DNA from: Lewinellaceae bacterium
GTDB lineage: Bacteria; Bacteroidota; Bacteroidia; Chitinophagales; Saprospiraceae
Reading direction: 5' to 3'
DNA: 64,000 bases
Assembly (NCBI GenBank): GCA_020636445.1
Contig: JACJXV010000009.1
Span: 26,044-90,043 of the forward strand
Shown here: positions 49,414-56,436 of the stretch, piece after piece
How the letters are laid out: the number at the start of each line of letters is the position of its first letter
Numbering within the stretch: position 1 is the stretch's first letter
Notes under the pieces: model-generated
Seen by the model: the letters and a program-made list of their open reading frames with translations, nothing else
Database searches by the model: none
What the model was told of the DNA's origin: nothing
Program-made: the position numbers and the translations under genes

Positions 49414-49851
49414 TTAAAGCTGTTCGGGCTTTTGGGCCTGGTGCGGATGATCCGTACCCGTGTAAACGAACAACTTTTTGTACATAGCACGACCCAGGCG
49501 GTTTTTGGGTAGCATCCCTTTTACGGCACGCTCGACAATGTCCGCAGGCTTACGGGCCATCAACTCTCTAGCCGTATAGGTCTTTTGCCCACCGGGATAT
49601 CCCGAATAGTGCATGTAGATTTTATTTTGCATTTTCTGCCCGGTAAAACGCACCTTGTCGGCATTAATGACAATCACGTAGTCACCCGCATCCATGTGTG
49701 GGGTGTAAGAAGGCTTATTTTTGCCACGCAGGATGTGGGCAATCTTAGTGCACAAGCGGCCAACGACCTCTCCTTCTGCATCTATGACGTACCACTTGCG
49801 CTCGACCGTCTCTTTGTTCGTGTGTACCGTCTTATAGCTCAGCGTATCCAC
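49414..49851 (-). CDS. rplM: 50S ribosomal protein L13
   Basis: A 145-residue protein (residues 2 on: DTLSYKTVHTNKETVERKWY). The start is GTG at 49851; this matches the common Bacteroidota L13 N-terminus, and no in-frame ATG lies closer. GDYVIVINADKVRFTGQKM and MLPKNRLGRAMYKKLFVY are family signatures. It opens the ribosomal operon and has a clear promoter 60-95 bases upstream. Confidence 0.98.
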   Translation of the reverse strand: MDTLSYKTVHTNKETVERKWYVIDAEGEVVGRLCTKIAHILRGKNKPSYTPHMDAGDYVIVINADKVRFTGQKMQNKIYMHYSGYPGGQKTYTARELMARKPADIVERAVKGMLPKNRLGRAMYKKLFVYTGTDHPHQAQKPEQL

Positions 49852-49913
49852 TAAACGATGATTTTAATTATGAGTTAAATTGCTTCTTTTTCATGCTTAT
49901 TTAAAAGCAGGTG

Positions 49914-49944
49914 CAAAGGTAAATTCCTTTTCTACAACAAACAA
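49914..49944 (-). promoter_or_regulatory. Promoter of the rplM operon
   Basis: On the minus strand TTG (49942-49944), 20 bases, then TACCTTTG (49914-49921), an exact Bacteroidota -7 element, 63 bases before the GTG start. The leader left after the start point is about 50 bases, long enough for a small regulatory structure, but none was recognised. The remaining divergent spacer up to 50204 has no gene. Confidence 0.7.
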
Positions 49945-50146
49945 GCATTTTTGCGAAAATTATGGAGGGTTATTTTTATAACCGCTTGAAAAACAGTAAA
50001 AATTTCGCACAGGTTTGAAAATAGGTGTCCGAAACTGCGGAAATAAACCATTTCCAGGTCCGGTTGTTTCACACGGGAAATAAGCGCGCTGGCAGTTTTA
50101 CCCATGCCGGTAGGGGCCTTTAGCTGCAGATTGTCCCTTTTCGCGT

Positions 50147-50154
50147 TATTTTTG
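50147..50154 (+). promoter_or_regulatory. -7 element before fni
   Basis: TATTTTTG, a match to TAnnTTTG, 51 bases before the ATG at 50205. A TTG at the proper distance is not evident. Confidence 0.45.
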
Positions 50155-50204
50155 CAGTGGTTACCGCTGTGGGAAGATTGGATTTCCCGCTAACAAAAAG
50201 GACT

Positions 50205-51269
50205 ATGAAAAAACAAGTGCCCACCCATGTACCGGAGATGCCCGCAGGTGATCAGGACCCAACAGCTGCTGAACGCAAGCGCGATCATATCGAGTTGGCT
50301 TTCCGTTCGCAGGTAGAGCGGGGTATGCTGGATAGCCGGTTTTATTATGAACCTTTACTGGGGGGCCATCCGCAGGGTGAACCCTGGCCTGCTTTTTCCT
50401 TTCTGGGTAAAGCGATGCGGGCCCCTTTGTGGGTATCCAGCATGACCGGGGGCACAGAAATGGCCCGAATAATTAACCAAAATCTGGCCCGGGCCTGCGG
50501 TGAGTTTGGGCTGGGAATGGGGTTGGGCTCCTGTCGTTCCCTGCTATACAGCGACGAAACGCTGGCTGATTTTGCCGTCCGCCCATTCATGGGCCCGGAT
50601 AGCCCGCTGTATGCCAATCTGGGCATAGCTCAATTAGATGATTTGCTGGTTCGCGGTGAATGGGGTCGCATTCCCCTGCTGTTGAGTAAACTGGATGCTG
50701 ACGGACTTATTATTCACGTCAACCCTTTTCAGGAATGGCTACAACCGGAAGGTGACCGCTTTCGGCGTTCTCCATTGGAGACTATTGAAGAACTACTCGA
50801 CCGTCTGCCGGGCCTAAGTTATATTGTTAAGGAAGTAGGGCAAGGAATGGGGCCAGCTAGTTTGCGGGCTTTGATGCAATTGCCGCTAACTGCCATCGAT
50901 TTTGCAGCAAGTGGAGGAACAAATTTTGCCAAACTGGAATTGCTGCGGGCAACCCCCGAACAGCAACTCCTGCATGCTCCTCTGGCACACATCGGACATA
51001 GCCCGGAAGAAATGGTTGCCTTTGTCAACCAATTAACCGTGGAATTAGGCAGTCGGGTAAAGTGTTCGTCGTTCATTATTTCTGGAGGGGTGCGGGATTT
51101 TCTGGATGGTTATTATTTGATTGGCAAAATCAAGCATCCGGCCATCTATGGACAGGCATCCGGATTATTGCGTCATGCGCGGGGGAGTTATGCTGATCTG
51201 CGTACTTTTGTGGCTGCTCAATTGGATGGGCTGGCCCTGGCGCGGGCATATCTGCACATCCGGGAATAA
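50205..51269 (+). CDS. fni: Type 2 isopentenyl-diphosphate delta-isomerase
   Basis: The ATG at 50205 (MKKQVPTHVPEMPAGDQDPT) is used, downstream of the promoter element; the protein has 354 residues. KRDHIELAF (near 25-33) is the N-terminal substrate motif. VSSMTGGTEMARIINQNLA and GLGMGLGSCRSLL form the FMN and phosphate contacts. VGQGMG and FAASGGTNFAKLE are later barrel motifs. It interconverts IPP and DMAPP using FMN and NADPH. It heads the isoprenoid cluster, with mvaA 49 bases downstream. Confidence 0.95.
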   Translation: MKKQVPTHVPEMPAGDQDPTAAERKRDHIELAFRSQVERGMLDSRFYYEPLLGGHPQGEPWPAFSFLGKAMRAPLWVSSMTGGTEMARIINQNLARACGEFGLGMGLGSCRSLLYSDETLADFAVRPFMGPDSPLYANLGIAQLDDLLVRGEWGRIPLLLSKLDADGLIIHVNPFQEWLQPEGDRFRRSPLETIEELLDRLPGLSYIVKEVGQGMGPASLRALMQLPLTAIDFAASGGTNFAKLELLRATPEQQLLHAPLAHIGHSPEEMVAFVNQLTVELGSRVKCSSFIISGGVRDFLDGYYLIGKIKHPAIYGQASGLLRHARGSYADLRTFVAAQLDGLALARAYLHIRE

Positions 51270-51318
51270 TTACTAGGTTTGTAGAATTGCGCCCCGCGCA
51301 TTAAGCTATTCAGGAGGA

Positions 51319-52665
51319 ATGAATCAACAAAACGGAGCTACGATAAGCGGGTTTTCAAAACTTACCAAGGACGAGAAAATCGCCTGGTTGATGACCCATT
51401 ACCCAGGACTTGGCGCGGAAGCCGCGGGTATTCTGCAATCTTTTTGGCTAAAAGATGCTGCCGTTCAGCGGGTCCTGGAGGGTTTCAGTGAAAATACGAT
51501 CAGTAATTTCCATTTGCCTTACGGGATTGCCCCTAATTTTTTGATTAATGACCGGATTTATGCCGTTCCGATGGTGATCGAGGAAAGTTCGGTGGTTGCG
51601 GCGGCGGCGAGTGCTGCTAAATTCTGGTTAGACCGCGGGGGCTTTCGCACCCAGGTGCTAGGAACGGTCAAACTCGGACAGTTGCATTTTTCCTGGAGTG
51701 GCAATGCCGATCAGTTGCGGGCTCTTTTCCCTTTGCTCGAACAGCGTTTGCGTGCTGACACGGCACACCTAACCCGGAATATGGAATCACGGGGAGGGGG
51801 TATTCTCGGTATCGAATTAGTGGATCTCACCGACCTGGAACCTGAGCTTTATCAGTTGCGGGCCCGCTTTGAGACTTGTGACTCTATGGGGGCCAACTTT
51901 ATTAATACGGTACTGGAAGAATTCGGGAATATTCTGCAGGCTTTTCTGAGTACTCACCCAGGGATACCCTCTGCCGATCGCCAGGTCGCTGTGATCATGG
52001 CAATCCTATCCAATTATACACCGGAGTGCCTGGTGCGGGCGGAAGTGAAATGCCCGGTGACGGCACTGGACAATGTGTGTCAGGAAATGGATGGCGCAAC
52101 CTTTGCTGCTAAGTTTCAAAAGGCGGTCCGCATTGCGCGGATTGATCCTTACCGGGCAACGACACATAACAAAGGTATTTATAACGGTGTTGACGCTGTT
52201 GTGCTGGCAACAGGCAATGATTTCCGGGCAGTAGAGGCCTGCGGACATACGTTTGCGGCCCGTGACGGCCAGTATCGAAGCCTTAGCGATTGTCGGGTTG
52301 CCAATGGGGAGTTTCACTTTTGGCTTGATTTGCCTATTGCGCTGGGAACCGTCGGTGGCCTTACGAGCCTGCATCCACTGGCTGGCCTTTCCCTGGCCAT
52401 ACTGGGGCATCCTTCGGCAGCCGAGCTGATGCAAGTGATTGCGGCTACCGGACTGGCCCAGAATTTTGCTGCCTTGCGGTCATTGGTTACTACCGGTATT
52501 CAGAAAGGGCACATGAAAATGCATCTACTGAATATTCTGCAACACATCGGGGCTTCTGAGCAAGAGGCCCGGCTGGCAGTGGATCATTTTCGCGATCAGG
52601 TGGTTTCATTTTCCGGAGTACGCGATTTTGTACTCGACCTTCGGGCGAAATTTCCTACTGCTTAA
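51319..52665 (+). CDS. mvaA: Hydroxymethylglutaryl-CoA reductase, class II
   Basis: A 448-residue enzyme of the class II (Pseudomonas mevalonii) type. ENTISNFHLPYGIAPNFLIN (near 56-75) and MVIEESSVVAAAASAAKFW are class signatures. CDSMGANFINTVLE and GTVGGLTSLHPL are the nucleotide and active-site blocks. In Bacteroidota it works biosynthetically, making mevalonate, although the family name says degradative. An unusually good ribosome binding site AGGAGG (51312-51317) precedes the ATG, rare in this phylum. Its stop shares bases with the next start (TAATG). Confidence 0.95.
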   Translation: MNQQNGATISGFSKLTKDEKIAWLMTHYPGLGAEAAGILQSFWLKDAAVQRVLEGFSENTISNFHLPYGIAPNFLINDRIYAVPMVIEESSVVAAAASAAKFWLDRGGFRTQVLGTVKLGQLHFSWSGNADQLRALFPLLEQRLRADTAHLTRNMESRGGGILGIELVDLTDLEPELYQLRARFETCDSMGANFINTVLEEFGNILQAFLSTHPGIPSADRQVAVIMAILSNYTPECLVRAEVKCPVTALDNVCQEMDGATFAAKFQKAVRIARIDPYRATTHNKGIYNGVDAVVLATGNDFRAVEACGHTFAARDGQYRSLSDCRVANGEFHFWLDLPIALGTVGGLTSLHPLAGLSLAILGHPSAAELMQVIAATGLAQNFAALRSLVTTGIQKGHMKMHLLNILQHIGASEQEARLAVDHFRDQVVSFSGVRDFVLDLRAKFPTA

Positions 52666-53588
52666 TGCGGGAGTTACGGGCTAACGGAAAATTACTCCTT
52701 ACCGGAGAATACGTGGTGTTGGATGGCGCCCGGGCACTGGCGCTGCCCACCCGACCCGGGCAAACATTGCGCGTGCAAGTTGCTGAAGCTGCCCCTTCTG
52801 ATTTCTCGTGGCAAAGTTTGGATGAGCATGGTGTGCCGTGGTTTGCCGGACGTTGGTCATGGCCAACCCTTAACCAGATAGCGGTAAGTGATGCTTCCAT
52901 AGCCGGATATTTAGAAAAACTGCTGCGCCTGGCCATTGCCGAAAACCCCGATTGGTGGGAAACTACCCAGGGAGTACAAGTGACTACCCGATTAGAATTT
53001 CCCCGCGACTGGGGGTTAGGAAGCAGTTCGACGCTGGTATCCCTGCTGAGCCAATGGAGCCAGGTAGATGCCTATGCGCTTCTTGCTGCCAGTTTTGGCG
53101 GTTCTGGCTATGACCTGGCTTGTGCGGTTGCACCAGGCCCCTTGTTGTTCGAACGGAGGGCGGATACACCGCAGAGCACACCCGTAATATTTACCCCCTC
53201 CTTTGCGGAGCAATTGCTCTTTGTTTATTTGGGAAAAAAGCAGAATAGCCGGGAGGGCATTGCCCGTTACCGGGAGCGCAAAATAACCCATGATCCACCA
53301 ATTGCAGCCATCGATGCGCTGACGATGGATTTATTAACCTGTCAGGACTTTGACCATTTTCAGGAGTTACTGCTGGCGCATGAGCGATTGTTGGAAGGCT
53401 TCCTGGATATTCCAAGGGTTCAGGAGCAGTATTTTAGAACATATCCCGGGGTTGTTAAATCATTGGGTGCATGGGGTGGGGATTTTGTATTGGCTGCCAG
53501 TAGTCAGCCGCTAACAGCGCAACGAACTTACTTTGAACAGCAGGGTTATCCTACCGTGCTGACTTATTCCGAACTAATACGGTCATAG
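52665..53588 (+). CDS. GYDIA-type GHMP kinase (mevalonate pathway kinase)
   Basis: A 307-residue GHMP-superfamily kinase. NGKLLLTGEYVVLDGARALA (near 7-26) is the N-terminal substrate segment. DWGLGSSSTLVSLLSQW (near 114-130) is the ATP-binding motif 2 in the form GLGSSS. GSGYDLACA (near 144-152) is the GYDIA-like motif that names this Bacteroidota group. By context it phosphorylates mevalonate or phosphomevalonate; which cannot be decided. Its start overlaps the mvaA stop, so translation is coupled. The diphosphomevalonate decarboxylase gene is not in this window. Confidence 0.88.
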   Translation: MRELRANGKLLLTGEYVVLDGARALALPTRPGQTLRVQVAEAAPSDFSWQSLDEHGVPWFAGRWSWPTLNQIAVSDASIAGYLEKLLRLAIAENPDWWETTQGVQVTTRLEFPRDWGLGSSSTLVSLLSQWSQVDAYALLAASFGGSGYDLACAVAPGPLLFERRADTPQSTPVIFTPSFAEQLLFVYLGKKQNSREGIARYRERKITHDPPIAAIDALTMDLLTCQDFDHFQELLLAHERLLEGFLDIPRVQEQYFRTYPGVVKSLGAWGGDFVLAASSQPLTAQRTYFEQQGYPTVLTYSELIRS

Positions 53589-53662
53589 TAATATTGAACA
53601 AACACCCTGGCTACGGGTAATATATACCAAACGGTATTTACAACCAGGCAAATGAATGAAGC

Positions 53663-54418
53663 ATGGCAAGGAAATGGTACGATAGTCAGGTAGTTCGGGT
53701 GGAAGAAATTGGGCCGGAAACCCGGCACTTTTGGTTGCAGTTACCCGCACCCGAACCCGGAGAAGATCCTTTTCAGTTTCGCCCGGGGCAGTTTATTACT
53801 ATGGATTTGCCCATTGCTGAGAAGCGCCTGCAACGCTGGCGGAGTTATTCCATTGCCAGCCCTCCCGGGGAGGATGGCGTGCTGGAATTATGTATTGTCA
53901 AACTTGATGGCGGATTGGCCAGTGAATATTTATTCAATACGGTGCAGCCGGGGAGTATTATTCGTTTCAAAGGGCCGGGCGGAACCTTCACCTTACCTCC
54001 TGCACTTGAGCGGGAAATTGTTATGATTTGCACGGGCACCGGGGTGGCTCCTTTCCGGAGTATGCTACTCGATTTAGTACAACATGCCCAAGAGCATGCC
54101 GGGGTCCATCTGATATTTGGCACCCGCTATCGTTCGGGGATACTGTATGCCGAGGAATTCACCCAGCTGATGGAAACCTTGCCCGGGTTTCGCTATTCTG
54201 TAGCCCTCTCGCGGGAAGATCTTCCCGGGGAGCTTGCTTTCCCATTTCCTGTCCAGCAAGGATATGTTCACCAGATTTATACCGAGCAATATGCAACCGT
54301 AAGCCCCAATCGGGTATTCTATTTGTGTGGTTGGCAAAACATGGTGGATGAAGCAGTCGAGCGTTTATTAGCTTTGGGTTACGACCAGCAGCAGATTATT
54401 ACTGAATTATATGGCTGA
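53663..54418 (+). CDS. Ferredoxin/flavodoxin--NADP+ reductase-like flavoprotein
   Basis: A 251-residue two-domain oxidoreductase. The FAD domain has RWRSYSIASPP (near 51-61). GTGVAPFRSMLLDL (near 122-135) is the NADP phosphate-binding loop, and FYLCGWQNMVDEAVERLL (near 222-239) closes the pyridine nucleotide domain. There is no [2Fe-2S] domain. It should shuttle electrons between NAD(P)H and a ferredoxin or flavodoxin. It follows the isoprenoid genes and precedes an Nfu-type gene, suggesting redox supply, but no direct link is shown. Confidence 0.87.
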   Translation: MARKWYDSQVVRVEEIGPETRHFWLQLPAPEPGEDPFQFRPGQFITMDLPIAEKRLQRWRSYSIASPPGEDGVLELCIVKLDGGLASEYLFNTVQPGSIIRFKGPGGTFTLPPALEREIVMICTGTGVAPFRSMLLDLVQHAQEHAGVHLIFGTRYRSGILYAEEFTQLMETLPGFRYSVALSREDLPGELAFPFPVQQGYVHQIYTEQYATVSPNRVFYLCGWQNMVDEAVERLLALGYDQQQIITELYG

Positions 54419-54435
54419 GGGAAGAAAAAATGCAG

Positions 54436-54443
54436 TAATTTTG
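54436..54443 (+). promoter_or_regulatory. Possible -7 element before the NifU-like gene
   Basis: TAATTTTG, exact TAnnTTTG, 102 bases before the ATG at 54545. No TTG at the expected distance. Confidence 0.35.
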
Positions 54444-54544
54444 TAGAATCAATCTAAATAAACAGCTATTGTACGCAACTTTTAGGGGCTGCTGGCTGTA
54501 TAGGCAATAATAGATTTCCTTATAGTAGCTAAAAATGACATTAG

Positions 54545-55159
54545 ATGGATAATCCGGTAACGAAAAGTCCTGTTTTACTCTACACGGAGCAAACCCCTAA
54601 CCCGGAGTCGTTAAAGTTTGTGACGAACCGGATGCTATATAAAGGTACAGCCGATTTCCGCGAGGAATCCCTGGCCCGCGAGTGGTCCCCACTGGGGAGC
54701 GCCCTCTTTGATCTGCCCTATGTGAAAGGGGTCTACATTTGTAATAATTTCGTCACCATCACCAAGGAGTTTAACTATGGTTGGGACGATATTATGCTTA
54801 AGCTAAAAGACTTTCTCAAGCGCTATGTGGAAGAGGGTGGTGAAATTCTCAAGGAGGGTTTTGCGGAAGCCATGGCAGAAATAGAAGCTGCCCGGGGAGC
54901 TAGTTATGAATATTCGGAATCAGAGGCAGAAATTGTCACCAAAATCCGGGACTTGATTGACACATACGTCAAGCCAGCCGTTGAGATGGATGGGGGTAAC
55001 ATCGAATTTAAAAGCTTTGATCAAGGCAAGGTAACTGTGATTCTCCAGGGGTCCTGCAGTGGCTGTCCAAGTAGCACTGTTACCCTCAAAGCCGGTATCG
55101 AAGGTATGTTGAAGCGGATGGTACCCGAGGTACAGGAAGTAGTTTCTGAAATGGGCTAA
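54545..55159 (+). CDS. Nfu/NifU-type iron-sulfur cluster carrier
   Basis: A 204-residue protein with two parts. The N-terminal Nfu domain (about 8-95) opens with YTEQTPNPESLKFVTN and includes VKGVYICNNFVTITKE. The C-terminal NifU domain (about 125-204) has the cluster-binding pair in GSCSGCPSSTVTLKAGIEGM (CxxC near 171-174). It transfers [4Fe-4S] clusters to target enzymes. The two-domain layout is that of eukaryotic NFU1 and many Bacteroidota proteins. A strong hairpin follows. Confidence 0.93.
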   Translation: MDNPVTKSPVLLYTEQTPNPESLKFVTNRMLYKGTADFREESLAREWSPLGSALFDLPYVKGVYICNNFVTITKEFNYGWDDIMLKLKDFLKRYVEEGGEILKEGFAEAMAEIEAARGASYEYSESEAEIVTKIRDLIDTYVKPAVEMDGGNIEFKSFDQGKVTVILQGSCSGCPSSTVTLKAGIEGMLKRMVPEVQEVVSEMG

Positions 55160-55173
55160 TCCACGCTAGCCTA

Positions 55174-55222
55174 TTGCAGGTTGGCCGGGGGGAGTTATGA
55201 TGATCCCCGACCAACCTGCAAA
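55174..55222 (+). terminator. Terminator hairpin after the NifU-like gene
   Basis: The arm TTGCAGGTTGG-C-CGGG (from 55174) pairs with CCCCGACCAACCTGCAA (55205-55221), 16 pairs with one mismatch. Only a weak T-run (CGTTTT) follows. Confidence 0.65.
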
Positions 55223-55248
55223 ACCGTTTTGGTTTCTGTGTTAAAAAA

Positions 55249-55279
55249 TTTGTGCTTTAGAAGGAATTCCTTACCTTAG
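55249..55279 (+). promoter_or_regulatory. Promoter match in gene-poor region
   Basis: TTTG (55249-55252), exactly 19 bases, then TACCTTAG (55272-55279): a near-consensus Bacteroidota promoter with one mismatch in the -7 element. Confidence 0.5.
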
Positions 55280-55785
55280 CTATAGCGAAGAAAAGCAAAG
55301 AACCAGTGTTCTGTTCCATTCATGCAAACGCTTTTCTAAACGCGATTTTTCTACCCTACATATGCACTCTACCCTACATTATTGATTTGGCGTTGACCAT
55401 CTCGCATGGGATATTGCTGTGGTTCGTTATGTCCATAGCTTATCCGGTTGAGTTGGCTGTGGCAACTTTGCAAAGTTATATTGGTTCTCCCATTAGCAGG
55501 GAGGTAGTGGCTGATTAATCTGGCTTCTTCCAAAACCCAGAGTTTGTTCAGGTTTCGTCCATCCCTGTGCTAAATGTAGCTTGTGTTACTTTTAACATGT
55601 GGAGAGATCGTTTTCGAAGATGCTGATCGAATCGCCAATGGAACTTTTGTTACCCTGTATCCTTAAATGGGTATAGGGCAATAAAACGACCTTTATCTTT
55701 TTTCCCAAAAACCGTTCCCGGGGGCCTTGACTTTGTCCGTCCTCCCCTGGATTTAGTGGCTTTTTTTCCGGAGATGCATCCCTTC

Positions 55786-55829
55786 CCGGTCAGTAGGGGA
55801 TTCTTCTGCTGACCGGCTCCGGTTTTTTT
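55786..55829 (+). terminator. Terminator-like hairpin with T7
   Basis: Perfect 8-bp stem CCGGTCAG/CTGACCGG (55786-55793, 55809-55816), then CTCCGG and seven T (55823-55829). It looks like an intrinsic terminator for a plus-strand RNA starting near 55285. Confidence 0.6.
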
Positions 55830-55920
55830 GCCAGGTAACTGGCGATTAATGAAAAGCTTTTTTAGAAGCAAATTATGTCCCATGATTCGCGCTACATAAC
55901 AAATCATGTAGCTAAAAGGA

Positions 55921-55958
55921 GGCAGCGGGCATTCCCTAAATGGAATGCACCGCTTGCC
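55921..55958 (+). terminator. Second hairpin in gene-poor region
   Basis: GGCAGCGGGCATTCC (55921-55935) pairs with GGAATGCACCGCTTGCC (55942-55958) with two small bulges, followed by TTCACTTTTT. A back-up terminator or structured RNA end. Confidence 0.5.
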
Positions 55959-56436
55959 TTCACTTTTTCACCGCATTATACCTACTCCTCTCATTTGGCA
56001 AAAAGGGCTATAACAAGCTCCCCATCCTGCCGTTTTAGTCTGTAGAAACCCTGGATGTTTAACACATCGGGGATTTGCTATTTGCACGCAACACCTATCA
56101 CCCATAGCTAACCGTTGATAGCATCAGTAGTGCTGGTTGTATTGACAATAGTAACTACCCGCTATATCCGGTGATTCGTTTTATTCGCAGCCCCAGGAAA
56201 CCGGTAGGTGGTTTCCAGAATTTCAAAAAGCAACCACCGGCTCCGGGATCACCGGGTAAGGTTCTCCGGTGGCCATTACCTACGGCAAGTCATAATAAAC
56301 AGTTTGGTAATTCAGGAAGGCTATGCCCTCAGGGCCTGGTATGTCTCCTGTTTGTACCCTTTCGGTCACCTGAAGGTGCTCGGAAGGAATGGATAGTTTT
56401 TGTCTTAATTACATAACCGCCCAAAACCGATTTATT

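Larger units (their letters stand above)
55223..56436. other. 1.2-kb gene-poor region with promoter-like and terminator-like signals
   Basis: No convincing protein gene. A 70-codon plus-strand frame (55306-55518) and an 85-codon minus-strand frame (55650-55907) exist but have no recognisable family features. The region holds a promoter match at 55249, an imperfect hairpin CCCTGTATCC/GGGTATAGGG (near 55653-55678), a hairpin with T7 at 55786-55829, and a further hairpin at 55921-55958. From 56100 to 56430 only short inverted repeats such as GGTGGTT/AACCACC (near 56206 and 56232) are seen. Confidence 0.5.

Noticed and set aside
55306..55518. 70-codon frame in the gene-poor region
   Set aside because: Hydrophobic and behind a promoter match, but with no family likeness and no support for translation; kept only as one reading of the orphan transcript.
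55650..55907. 85-codon basic protein on the minus strand
   Set aside because: It runs across the hairpin with T7 on the other strand and looks like noise from G/A-rich sequence.
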